Part shown: one piece after another, positions 12,487 to 22,193 of the stretch
Numbering within the stretch: the stretch's first letter is position 1
Layout of the letters: each line of letters begins with the position of its first letter
Notes under the pieces: generated by a model
What the model was told of the DNA's origin: nothing
The model's input: the letters and a program-made list of their open reading frames with translations, nothing else
Databases searched by the model: none
NCBI GenBank assembly: GCA_911728455.2
Contig: OU452228.1
Location: 1,178,001 to 1,242,000 of the forward strand
From: Marthasterias glacialis
Taxonomy: Eukaryota; Echinodermata; Asteroidea; Forcipulatida; Asteriidae
DNA: 64,000 nucleotides
Direction: 5' to 3'
Translations under genes and position numbers: made by a program

Positions 12487-12506
12487 ACGGAGGTCATGAC
12501 CTCCGT
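12487..12506. promoter_or_regulatory. 20-bp perfect palindrome containing AGGTCATGACCT
   Basis: ACGGAGGTCATGACCTCCGT is its own reverse complement. Its centre, AGGTCATGACCT, is two nuclear-receptor half-sites (AGGTCA) in inverted orientation with no spacer, the arrangement known as the palindromic thyroid/retinoid response element. No gene lies close by: the channel gene starts 6.8 kb downstream. The flanking words (CCAAGGCCAAGACCAGGGCA) look repeat-like, so this may be part of a dispersed repeat and not a working enhancer site. Confidence 0.4.
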
Positions 12507-12794
12507 GTAATTCCAAGGCTGGTAGCACATCAGATAGCACTCCCAGCGTCTTTTTTATCCACAATAAAGTTATGATCAAAACGATCTTGTGGCTGTTTTC
12601 ACTGTAAATCATAGATAATTCAGCTTTTGGCTGTGACGCATGGTAATACTAAACCATTATGAATAAATGAATGATTGAAATTCAGATGTGAATGTAAGTT
12701 CCTCTTGGAGATTGCCTGTGAAATTGCTTCGTGCGGCACGCCCCTAATTAGAATTCAATCGGGATGAATAGCTTTAGACTAATATGTACAATAA

Positions 12795-12952
12795 CTTGCA
12801 TCGGGGATAAAGAATAATATTTTAGGGTCCACCGTGATGAAAACTGTCCTTTGGAAAACAAATCTCCACAAGCATTATACTCAGTTAGATTGAATTCACG
12901 ACCCTTGCATTCTAACAGCAGATACTTTAACCATAGACTACCGAGCGTGCCC
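12795..12952 (-). repeat. Degenerate tRNA-derived SINE (copy A)
   Basis: Aligns along its length with the SINE at 42.4-42.8 kb: TTGCATCGGGG, then AAGCATTATACTCAGT against AAGCGCTGTATACTCAGT, then TTCACGACCC, CTAACAGCAGATACTTTAACC and ACTACCGAGCGTGCCC against ACCACCGAGCACGCCC. The tRNA-like head is at the right end, so the element reads on the minus strand. The B box has decayed. Confidence 0.6.
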
Positions 12953-13042
12953 AGTAACACGAGGCCTCAGGTGAAGAAAAAAAAACCGAGGTGCTTTAAC
13001 TTCAAATCCACATTTGATTTTTTTACAACAATGGTCAAATAC

Positions 13043-13425
13043 AATAGACCGATCCATTAAGCCCCGCCCCCATACGTGTTGACCAATCACGCCACCAAAA
13101 GTCTGACAAAAGTCCGACACGAGAAAAATCCTATTGGAAAATGTAAACATGCGTGCGTGTACTTATAGCGCGCGCGTTCATTTCGTGCATTGGAGAGACG
13201 CACATTGTGCTGCCCACGCGATTGGTCAATTTGACCCCTGGCACGCACGTCACACGCGCCGACTGTGCCACGCTCACCATGTAAACGCCGGGTCTCCCAA
13301 AATGCGCTCTTCACTGAATAACACAGTGACATTGACCACCAAAATGGCGCAACCAAGATTATTGTGATGATGACGTCAGGTGAAATGGGTCAATATGTTT
13401 AGGGGTGGGGCTTAATGGATCTGTT
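13043..13425. mobile_element. Foldback MITE, AATAGACCG family (copy A)
   Basis: The left end is AATAGACCGATCCATTAAGC followed by CCCGCCCC. The right end, reverse-complemented, reads AAACAGATCCATTAAGCCCC, giving a terminal inverted repeat of about 25 bp. Inside are TTGACCAATCACGCC, AAAAGTCCGACACG and a TGACGTCA palindrome (13371). A shorter relative at 20705-20832 shares the termini and some internal words. No coding capacity. Confidence 0.7.
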
Positions 13426-13689
13426 TACTTCAGTACCGACATGTTCACCTGCGCTTCGGTTAATGATATATGTCATTCTGTTTATATATATATACTTTCT
13501 CTGTGTAAATCCACGTAAAAAGCTGTATCCATTCGTTGTGTATCCCCGCTACTGCCGTTTACCAGGTTGTTTGCATCTTAACCGGGGTAGTGATCCCTGG
13601 CTTATCGGCAGCACGGTTCGGCTTCTGACTGGTCCCCCCCGAGCAAAGTAGATTTGGTATTGCACATAGGACCGCCCACCAACAATAAG

Positions 13690-13761
13690 GGCTGGTTAGC
13701 TCAGTTGGTAGAGCGCTCGTACGGTATTCGCGAGGTTGCGGGTTCGAGTCCGGCATCAGCC
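13690..13761 (+). tRNA. tRNA-like unit 1 (pseudo-tRNA or SINE head)
   Basis: 72 bases from GGCTGGTTAGC to ATCAGCC. The acceptor stem pairs over 7 positions (GGCTGGT with ATCAGCC, one G-T). The D stem is GCTC/GAGC. The A box (TAGCTCAGTTGG) and B box (GGTTCGAGTCC) match consensus, and TTTT follows five bases after the end as a possible Pol III terminator. Against a working tRNA: with standard spacing the anticodon stem has mismatches and position 33 is C (anticodon would read GGT), and the T stem has a G-G mismatch. The perfect alternative anticodon stem (CTCGT/GCGAG) leaves a 9-base loop. Confidence 0.45.
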
Positions 13762-14014
13762 AAATTTTCTTTGCTCACCCTATTTATTTATAATATTCTC
13801 CCAGTCAGTTTCTTATGTACTTTCTCTGTGTAAATCCACGTAAAAAGCTGTATCCATTCGTTGTGTATCCCCGCTACTGCCGTTTACCAGGTTGTTTGCA
13901 TCTTAACCGGGGTAGTTATCCCTGGCTTATCGGCAGCACGGTTCGGCTTCTGACTGGTCCCCCCCGAGCAAAGTAGATTTGGTATTGCACATAGGACCGC
14001 CCACCAACAATAAG

Positions 14015-14086
14015 GGCTGGTTAGCTCAGTTGGTAGAGCGCTCGTACGGTATTCGCGAGGTTGCGGGTTCGAGTCCGGCATCAGCC
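14015..14086 (+). tRNA. tRNA-like unit 2 (pseudo-tRNA or SINE head)
   Basis: Same 72-base sequence as unit 1, in the second unit of the nested 325-bp repeat. It has the same acceptor and D-stem pairing, the same irregular anticodon arm and the same TTTT after the 3' end. Confidence 0.45.
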
Positions 14087-14105
14087 AAATTTTCTTTGCT
14101 CACCC

Positions 14106-14147
<42 letters not shown>

Positions 14148-15735
14148 TGTTGAGCTTCCCCTGAATTGGCAAGCACCGATGTGCCAATGGCGTGGTCACA
14201 TTCTTGTTTTAAGACACACATCTTCGCTGTCCATGCTACGGTTTCATGATGAGTGGCACTGTTAAAAAACAAGACGTGTGCAATCTTATAAAAAGGATGA
14301 GCAGTTCTCATGTGGCTCTTCCATTTGGCGCGTGATTTAGAGTGGCAAAAGTCTTAGCTTGTGGTCGATCATAATGGCATACCGACGTGGATATTCTTTC
14401 TTTTGTTACCTGGTCTAACTAGACACTCTGTGACTATGAGATATAGGAAATGTCAAAGCTTTTATCTACTGGTTTATCAATACGGGCTTGCATTATTTGG
14501 TACCGTAAAATTACATTAAGGGCTGAGGCTTTTTAGTTTGAATATTATTGGATTCAGTTGCCTTTTGTAAGACCGTGCAAGACAGAACATTTGGACCCGT
14601 TGAACTGTGCAATTCTGTTTCCATCACACGTTAAAGCAATTTACGTGTTCACAGCACTGTTTGCATACAAACGAGACTGACACGGTCTGCTGTCGGCATA
14701 TTATAGCTTAGAACCAGACTAAATGTGTTCAGTGCACAGTAAACCGTAGAAGTGCATTTTGCTTGTCTTTGGCGTTTGAAAATTAAAACAAAAAGCTCCT
14801 CATATTATAGTTAGTAAATATGACTGATATAATGCTGCAGATATTTAATGAAAATTTTAACTTTGCACAAACCAATACTTGATATGTTTGTCTTTATGTA
14901 CCATAAAAGACTGACAAGAAAAGGTGCTTTAAATATTGTTCTCATACTTGTATTGTTAATAGGTCACAAAACGTACGGTTTAATTTGAGTGCAAAATTTC
15001 ACACTGCAATTAAACAAGAAAAGAACGTGTTATATGTATGAATATGAATAATTAATTACAAGACAAATCTTTCATATGACTTTGATGCTATAGATGGTAC
15101 AGGACAACCTCAGAATAGAATAGAATTAGCCAATGATTAAAAACAATTTGTAATGTTGGACTCGCAACATCAATACAAAAAAATCCAGATTTGATAGAGA
15201 CATCCCAAAGTCAATATCGAAAAGGCCACGGTTTTCACCCGTCTGAAAATAATCATTACAAACAATTATAAATGAGCATAAAAATTATAATTTTGAAAGA
15301 ATTTCTTCTACAAATTGAAGCTGACAGAAGGTTTCAAAGTCAACCTTATTTTGCGCATTTGAGAAAAGGTGAAATATCTAACTGCCTTTTTCGTTTCATC
15401 AGAACGATTCAAGGGCTCCTATTGGTTCCCACCGTGTAGACAGAAAACGCCGCCATTATCTTACGGCCCGTGTTGCAGTAAGACTTCCCCACGCCACGAC
15501 CTGACCTGACCCATTAACTTGAGACAAAACATCTTTGTAATTATACTTCAAATGTGGATATATTTACAGATGTCTGACGCATGGTAATACTAAACCATTA
15601 TGAATAAATGAATGATTGAAATTCAGATGTGAATGTAAGTTCCTCTTGGAGATTGCCTGTGAAATTGCTTCGTGCGGCACGCCCCTAATTAGAATTCAAT
15701 CGGGATGAATAGCTTTAGACTAATATGTACAATAA

Positions 15736-15893
15736 CTTGCATCGGGGATAAAGAATAATATTTTAGGGTCCACCGTGATGAAAACTGTCCTTTGGAAAAC
15801 AAATCTCCACAAGCATTATACTCAGTTAGATTGAATTCACGACCCTTGCATTCTAACAGCAGATACTTTAACCATAGACTACCGAGCGTGCCC
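15736..15893 (-). repeat. Degenerate tRNA-derived SINE (copy B)
   Basis: Identical copy of the 12795-12952 SINE remnant, carried by the 2,941-bp tandem duplication. Confidence 0.6.
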
Positions 15894-15983
15894 AGTAACA
15901 CGAGGCCTCAGGTGAAGAAAAAAAAACCGAGGTGCTTTAACTTCAAATCCACATTTGATTTTTTTACAACAATGGTCAAATAC

Positions 15984-16366
15984 AATAGACCGATCCATTA
16001 AGCCCCGCCCCCATACGTGTTGACCAATCACGCCACCAAAAGTCTGACAAAAGTCCGACACGAGAAAAATCCTATTGGAAAATGTAAACATGCGTGCGTG
16101 TACTTATAGCGCGCGCGTTCATTTCGTGCATTGGAGAGACGCACATTGTGCTGCCCACGCGATTGGTCAATTTGACCCCTGGCACGCACGTCACACGCGC
16201 CGACTGTGCCACGCTCACCATGTAAACGCCGGGTCTCCCAAAATGCGCTCTTCACTGAATAACACAGTGACATTGACCACCAAAATGGCGCAACCAAGAT
16301 TATTGTGATGATGACGTCAGGTGAAATGGGTCAATATGTTTAGGGGTGGGGCTTAATGGATCTGTT
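15984..16366. mobile_element. Foldback MITE, AATAGACCG family (copy B)
   Basis: Identical copy of the 13043-13425 element in the second unit of the tandem duplication. Confidence 0.7.
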
Positions 16367-16630
16367 TACTTCAGTACCGACATGTTCACCTGCGCTTCGG
16401 TTAATGATATATGTCATTCTGTTTATATATATATACTTTCTCTGTGTAAATCCACGTAAAAAGCTGTATCCATTCGTTGTGTATCCCCGCTACTGCCGTT
16501 TACCAGGTTGTTTGCATCTTAACCGGGGTAGTGATCCCTGGCTTATCGGCAGCACGGTTCGGCTTCTGACTGGTCCCCCCCGAGCAAAGTAGATTTGGTA
16601 TTGCACATAGGACCGCCCACCAACAATAAG

Positions 16631-16702
16631 GGCTGGTTAGCTCAGTTGGTAGAGCGCTCGTACGGTATTCGCGAGGTTGCGGGTTCGAGTCCGGCATCAG
16701 CC
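16631..16702 (+). tRNA. tRNA-like unit 3 (pseudo-tRNA or SINE head)
   Basis: Copy of unit 1 in the second 2,941-bp duplicate, with identical sequence and identical defects. Confidence 0.45.
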
Positions 16703-16955
16703 AAATTTTCTTTGCTCACCCTATTTATTTATAATATTCTCCCAGTCAGTTTCTTATGTACTTTCTCTGTGTAAATCCACGTAAAAAGCTGTATCCATTC
16801 GTTGTGTATCCCCGCTACTGCCGTTTACCAGGTTGTTTGCATCTTAACCGGGGTAGTTATCCCTGGCTTATCGGCAGCACGGTTCGGCTTCTGACTGGTC
16901 CCCCCCGAGCAAAGTAGATTTGGTATTGCACATAGGACCGCCCACCAACAATAAG

Positions 16956-17027
16956 GGCTGGTTAGCTCAGTTGGTAGAGCGCTCGTACGGTATTCGCGAG
17001 GTTGCGGGTTCGAGTCCGGCATCAGCC
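16956..17027 (+). tRNA. tRNA-like unit 4 (pseudo-tRNA or SINE head)
   Basis: Copy of unit 2 in the second 2,941-bp duplicate, followed by the same (TA)n tract (about 17054-17082). Confidence 0.45.
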
Positions 17028-17046
17028 AAATTTTCTTTGCTCACCC

Positions 17047-17088
<42 letters not shown>

Positions 17089-18515
17089 TGTTGAGCTTCC
17101 CCTGAATTGGCAAGCACCGATGTGCCAATGGCGTGGTCACATTCTTGTTTTAAGACACACATCTTCGCTGTCCATGCTACGGTTTCATGATGAGTGGCAC
17201 TGTTAAAAAACAAGACGTGTGCAATCTTATAAAAAGGATGAGCAGTTCTCATGTGGCTCTTCCATTTGGCGCGTGATTTAGAGTGGCAAAAGTCTTAGCT
17301 TGTGGTCGATCATAATGGCATACCGACGTGGATATTCTTTCTTTTGTTACCTGGTCTAACTAGACACTCTGTGACTATGAGATATAGGAAATGTCAAAGC
17401 TTTTATCTACTGGTTTATCAATACGGGCTTGCATTATTTGGTACCGTAAAATTACATTAAGGGCTGAGGCTTTTTAGTTTGAATATTATTGGATTCAGTT
17501 GCCTTTTGTAAGACCGTGCAAGACAGAACATTTGGACCCGTTGAACTGTGCAATTCTGTTTCCATCACACGTTAAAGCAATTTACGTGTTCACAGCACTG
17601 TTTGCATACAAACGAGACTGACACGGTCTGCTGTCGGCATATTATAGCTTAGAACCAGACTAAATGTGTTCAGTGCACAGTAAACCGTAGAAGTGCATTT
17701 TGCTTGTCTTTGGCGTTTGAAAATTAAAACAAAAAGCTCCTCATATTATAGTTAGTAAATATGACTGATATAATGCTGCAGATATTTAATGAAAATTTTA
17801 ACTTTGCACAAACCAATACTTGATATGTTTGTCTTTATGTACCATAAAAGACTGACAAGAAAAGGTGCTTTAAATATTGTTCTCATACTTGTATTGTTAA
17901 TAGGTCACAAAACGTACGGTTTAATTTGAGTGCAAAATTTCACACTGCAATTAAACAAGAAAAGAACGTGTTATATGTATGAATATGAATAATTAATTAC
18001 AAGACAAATCTTTCATATGACTTTGATGCTATAGATGGTACAGGACAACCTCAGAATAGAATAGAATTAGCCAATGATTAAAAACAATTTGTAATGTTGG
18101 ACTCGCAACATCAATACAAAAAAATCCAGATTTGATAGAGACATCCCAAAGTCAATATCGAAAAGGCCACGGTTTTCACCCGTCTGAAAATAATCATTAC
18201 AAACAATTATAAATGAGCATAAAAATTATAATTTTGAAAGAATTTCTTCTACAAATTGAAGCTGACAGAAGGTTTCAAAGTCAACCTTATTTTGCGCATT
18301 TGAGAAAAGGTGAAATATCTAACTGCCTTTTTCGTTTCATCAGAACGATTCAAGGGCTCCTATTGGTTCCCACCGTGTAGACAGAAAACGCCGCCATTAT
18401 CTTACGGCCCGTGTTGCAGTAAGACTTCCCCACGCCACGACCTGACCTGACCCATTAACTTGAGACAAAACATCTTTGTAATTATACTTCAAATGTGGAT
18501 ATATTTACAGATGTC

Positions 18516-19333
18516 TGACCACATACATCCCATTTAACCATGCTACAGTACGCGGTTCAAGCCTTGCCAGACTGCTCTGGGCGGCCTGACGTCATAATGA
18601 CATTTTCCCTTTTATCCAGAAAAGCGGCCTTCAAAATCAAAACGCTATAATTGTATCTCTATGTTGCTCTCCATTTTGCAGGGCGCTGATGTGCAGACTG
18701 ACGGCGATACAAGACGGATGGTGATGAGACGTTTGTTTTCAAGATGACATCTTGTGCTTGGAAGATGGTTTACACCCGCAAGACAAGTAGACGTTAATTA
18801 TTTCAACGGTTATGTCCAATATCTTCTGATGGTGCTGCATAATTTATTGATTCTGTTTTTCGTTTACGTAAGAGGGCCTTCTCTTCAGTGATGTTGGCCA
18901 ACAAGAAATTCAAGAGACAACTCAATTTCATTATAGGCATCTACTGATGATGTTACATGTCATGTTGCCTATGAATGTTTACACGGACCTGTCATCATCC
19001 TTGATGAGAAGAAGCTTTCGGTTTCACAAAGGTGAGATGCATAAGAAAATGAAACGCCAAAGAGACATTTGCAACCACATAGGAGCTAATGTTGAAACTT
19101 GAAACAAACTGAGGTCAAACTACTGCACAGATGTGTTGGACATGAAAATGTAATGAGGGTCCTAAAAACAGTAAATCTGTATTCTGTGTGACTTTTTCCT
19201 TCATAATAATGCAGTAGAAACAAAAATGATCATTTGAAAATGCAACCTTCTGTATGGCAAACATAATAGAGTAAACTTTTACTATTACATTACTTAGAAG
19301 GAATTGTCGTTTACCAATATTGAGAGACACAAT
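18516..19333 (+). promoter_or_regulatory. Upstream region of the CNG channel gene
   Basis: Sequence between the tandem duplication and the start codon. It holds a full CRE palindrome TGACGTCA at 18587-18594, about 740 bases before the ATG. A possible splice acceptor (CCATTTTGCAG, about 18670-18680) could bound a 5' UTR exon. The reading frame of exon 1 is closed by a TAG at 19295, which sets the start at the ATG at 19334. I see no convincing TATA box at a fitting distance. Confidence 0.35.
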
Positions 19334-19965
19334 ATGGACAAGTTACTGAAGAAGCACAAATTAGTTTCCGCAAAATCTGAGGACAGTCAGACAGAACATG
19401 CTTCGCCGTCCTCGTCGCCGTCCCCACCCGGTGATAATGATCTAGAGGCTGCTGAGCAAGGTCAGGTGGCGAGCTCCAGTCGCCAGTCACAGCACAGCAT
19501 CCAATCACGTCATAGCGAACAGTCAAGTCACAGCCGGCAGTCCAATCACAGCAGGCAGTCCAACCACAGCCGCAGATCACAGTATGACGACGACGTCGAC
19601 AAGCCCGCCACCGTCACGACAGTCGCTACAAATGGCGCTAGTAGTGGTGTGGTTGGTGTTGGCGGTGGTGATGGCGGTGGCGGTGGCAGTAGCGGTGGCA
19701 ACGGCAACGGCGCTGACAATACCGTTGTTGACGGCACTGTCACCCTTTTCGATGACGAACCCGACACTGGTGATGAAAGCGATGCCGAAATGAGGCGCAA
19801 AGAGTCTGCTATGGGCAGGATCGTTGGTACCTTACAGGTCATCAAGGGGTGGGTGACTAAGGGAGATGGACCAACCAAGAGAGCAGACTCGTTCCTAGAG
19901 CGTCTGGCCATGGCGGGTCCTCAGATGGAGGGTCGATCAAGAGTCGGTACAGAACTCGGAGATGG
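19334..19965 (+). CDS. CNG channel alpha-type subunit, coding exon 1 (N-terminal domain)
   Basis: Codes for residues 1-210 plus two bases of a split Gly codon, then GTAAGT. The ATG at 19334 has A at -3 and G at +4, and it is the first ATG after an in-frame TAG at 19295. The predicted protein starts MDKLLKKHKLVSAKSEDSQ. Residues 47-82 are a Ser/His/Arg/Gln tract with repeats of HSRQSN. Residues 106-126 are mostly Gly and Asp. An acidic stretch follows (about 140-152), and then a more ordered part (about 158-200, GRIVGTLQVIKGWVTKGDG), which probably leads into the first transmembrane helix. The N-terminus faces the cytosol in this family. The low-complexity tract looks lineage-specific. The match to the rest of the gene rests on frame agreement (phase 2 into exon 2), so a missed small exon in the 10-kb intron cannot be excluded. 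Confidence 0.8.
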
Positions 19966-20160
19966 GTAAGTCAAACTATAATAACAATCGCCAATTCCAA
20001 AGTATGATCATTGCGCTCCGAACAATATCACTCCAGGTCACTTGGCCATCTATGCCATTCCTTAAACCATCTCAGCTCCCTGGGGAGTATACAGCCTGTG
20101 CTGCCAACCATGTAGTGCATCAAGCTAAATCAATCACAAGAACCATCTCTGCCCTCACAG

Positions 20161-20282
20161 GTACCCATTTACTCCTGGTTGAATAGTTAAGTGTCTTGCT
20201 CAAGGGCACAATGTCATGACCGGGTTTCAAACCCACACCCCGATGACCTTGTCCGACGAACTAAACCGCTCGGCCACGACAC
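20161..20282 (-). repeat. tRNA-derived SINE (Ser/Leu-type head)
   Basis: On the minus strand it reads GTCGTGGCCGAGCGGTTTAG, an A box of tRNA-Ser/Leu type, then GGTTTGAAACCC as a B box. The body word TGCCCTTGAGCAAGACACTT and CCAGGAGTAAATGGGTAC follow. The same head and body recur at 57048-57133. Confidence 0.7.
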
Positions 20283-20704
20283 GCACCACATCGCGGCCAT
20301 TTTGTGTTGTATTACCTATAATATTACACGATAAAGTCAAGAGTATCTACAGAAATAAAGAGACCTACTCTACAATAACATCGATTTTGCAACTCACTGT
20401 CTGACTAATTATGTAGCAGAACCTATAACATCCAAATCTACCAGCTTTTAAGAACCCCTTACAGTTCTGTTCAAGTATTTTTGATTAAAATCTGATAATT
20501 TCTAACGAACTCAAAGAAACACGTAGACAAACAAATTAAAATTTTATTTTGGATATCTTGAGTTTGATCGAGTCTTTAATTCCAACGTCATGGATAATTT
20601 TATATCCGCACTCTATTACTGGTGAAACCGCATTAGACGTGGTTTGACAGTTACAGATGAGAAATCACGTGATCATGTAGCAATTGCATACCCCAAACCA
20701 ACAT

Positions 20705-20832
20705 ACCGATCCATTAAGCCCCGCCCACTGTGCACGCGCGCCATTGTGCACTAACGTGTTTGTCGGACTTTCGGTTGCGCAATCACGTCTGTGATTGGTC
20801 AATACAGCAAAGGCTGGGCTTAATAGATCGGT
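20705..20832. mobile_element. Foldback MITE, AATAGACCG family, short form
   Basis: Terminal inverted repeats ACCGATCCATTAAGCCCCGC and, reverse-complemented, ACCGATCTATTAAGCCCAGC. The interior shares GTGTTTGTCGGACTTT and GTGATTGGTCAA with the longer elements at 13043 and 15984. 128 bp, no coding capacity. Confidence 0.7.
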
Positions 20833-21029
20833 CTCAAAAGTCCAAATCTAAGGTAGATACAAAAGGAACTAAGCGAAAGTACCACTGCTCCAGAGACAGT
20901 TACCGTCATAAAGCCATCTGCATTTATTCTACCCGCAGCATAGTACCCAAACCTAGTCGTGTGATAGAAGTTAGTACAATGATTGCCAACAGGGAACCCG
21001 ACTAAAATGGCCACTGTGTGTGTTTGATA

Positions 21030-21283
21030 CATAGAGTTATATATAGGAACAAGAGGGCGCACAAACCATGCGAGACGGCCCGACAAGGAGCATTTTTGTC
21101 CATTGAGAAAATGGCGCGGACCATTCATTTACACCGGTCACTCATCTGTTCACACAGCAGCCATTTTGTAAGTGGACATTCGTATGCAAGTGACCCATAG
21201 GGATTTTCGCCCATGGTGAGTCAGTGGAGTTCCGTGCGTTGCATCGCGAGTGCTCCCTCTAGTTCTTATATATAACTCTATGG
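21030..21283. mobile_element. MITE with ATAGAGTTATATATA terminal inverted repeats
   Basis: The left end is ATAGAGTTATATATAGGAAC followed by AAGAGGGCGC. The right end, reverse-complemented, is CCATAGAGTTATATATAAGA followed by ACTAGAGGGAGC. The terminal inverted repeats are about 30 bp with few mismatches. The flanks TTTGATA (left) and TTTAATA (right) could be a decayed target-site duplication. The interior is GC-richer than its surroundings and has no coding capacity. Confidence 0.7.
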
Positions 21284-21721
21284 TTTAATATTAGTGGCCC
21301 TTACGAAACTTTGGCTTTGGCTTAAAGTCCACCAGTCATTTTGAAAACGTGCGCTTTCCGTACGGGGCTTCAAACAGGCTGACAAAAAGACGGAAAAACG
21401 TAAAGGCGTGGTTTCAGAAATGGCCTATATTATTCACAGTAGGCTATGAGTAGCTATCAAAGATCTGATGGCCATGATGATTTCAACGATAAGCTTCCGT
21501 AGTTCTTGGATAAATAATATGAAATGTATTTCCTTTCAAATCAATTGTACGGTTACGGTCGAGGCTTTTAACAAAGAATAAAACAGGCTTTGATAAAGGT
21601 TTTCTCATTTTTACAACCGTGAACGTCTAAGCCGACGGAATCGTCCCCTATTTCTCAACGAATCCAAATCACAATCCATGGTTGACATCCTAGTGATTTC
21701 ACTTAATGAAAACAGCCTAGA

Positions 21722-21790
21722 TAGATATAAACCATTCACATTTAATATATATAAACCATTCACATTTTATATATATAAACCATCCACAGG
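21722..21790. repeat. Short tandem repeat, ~26-bp unit
   Basis: Three copies of a unit reading TATAAACCATTCACATTTTA with small changes, separated by TATATA. Confidence 0.75.
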
Positions 21791-22097
21791 ACAGTAAATT
21801 AATACCCATTCTCTAGTTTTTATTCAATACAAAAAAGAATAAAACAAAAACTGTATATCACAGATTCATTAAATTTGGTGATCATCATAGAAAAAAGTAT
21901 CATGCTTTTTCATTGTGGCAATCGAATTAAGCAACGGTGATTTGTGGGGTATACAAATGCTATTCTCTCGAAGTTGACAGTCTCCAGAATGAATTCTTTT
22001 TCTCTAGAGGATTGTAAATGGGATGAACTTAATAATCATTGAGCTTTCACATTGAAACTTATCATTTTTCCTGATATTATTGAGCTTGTTGTGTAAA

Positions 22098-22193
22098 TGA
22101 CGTCATCCTGCCACCATCTTAGAGGTACAAGATGGGCCAATAAGCATCCTCCTTTCAAACGCTGCGTGAGGGCGCCCTACTCAAATGACGTCA
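22098..22193. promoter_or_regulatory. Pair of CRE palindromes (TGACGTCA)
   Basis: Two full TGACGTCA sites at 22098-22105 and 22186-22193, both in AAATGACGTCAT context, 88 bases apart inside intron 1 of the channel gene. A small perfect hairpin (CCATCTT/AAGATGG) lies between them. This is the consensus for CREB/ATF binding. A role here is inference from the motif only. Confidence 0.4.

Larger units (their letters stand above)
13493..14118. repeat. Nested direct repeat, 325-bp offset (copy A)
   Basis: About 300 bases starting TACTTTCTCTGTGTAAATCC and ending CACCCTATTTATTTATA occur at 13493-13793 and again at 13818-14118, with a 24-base spacer. I saw one substitution between them (GTAGTGATCC against GTAGTTATCC). 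Each unit ends in the tRNA-like sequence. The second unit runs into a (TA)n microsatellite (about 14113-14141). Confidence 0.9.
12634..15574. repeat. Tandem duplication, copy A (2,941 bp)
   Basis: This segment is followed immediately by a second copy offset by exactly 2,941 bases. Every line I compared is identical, including the (TA)n tract length. The word TGAC stands at the start of copy A, at the A/B junction and at the end of copy B (12634, 15575, 18516), so the duplication is bounded by 4-bp microhomology. Contents in order: degenerate SINE, foldback element, two tRNA-like units in a nested repeat, (TA)n, then about 1.4 kb of unremarkable AT-rich sequence. Confidence 0.95.
16434..17059. 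repeat. Nested direct repeat, 325-bp offset (copy B)
   Basis: Second occurrence of the nested repeat, within copy B of the tandem duplication. The window therefore has four copies of the tRNA-bearing unit. Confidence 0.9.
15575..18515. repeat. Tandem duplication, copy B (2,941 bp)
   Basis: Second copy of the 12634-15574 segment, with no difference found by eye. It ends about 820 bases before the channel gene's start codon. Perfect identity fits either a very recent duplication or an assembly artefact in which one locus or two haplotypes were placed in series. Confidence 0.95.

Noticed and set aside
12634..18515. Long terminal repeats of a retrotransposon
   Set aside because: The copies are directly adjacent with no internal coding region, primer-binding site or polypurine tract; a tandem duplication explains them.
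19546..19911. Minus-strand 121-codon open frame opposite CNG exon 1
   Set aside because: It is a shadow of the GC-rich coding strand; the plus frame continues into the conserved channel.
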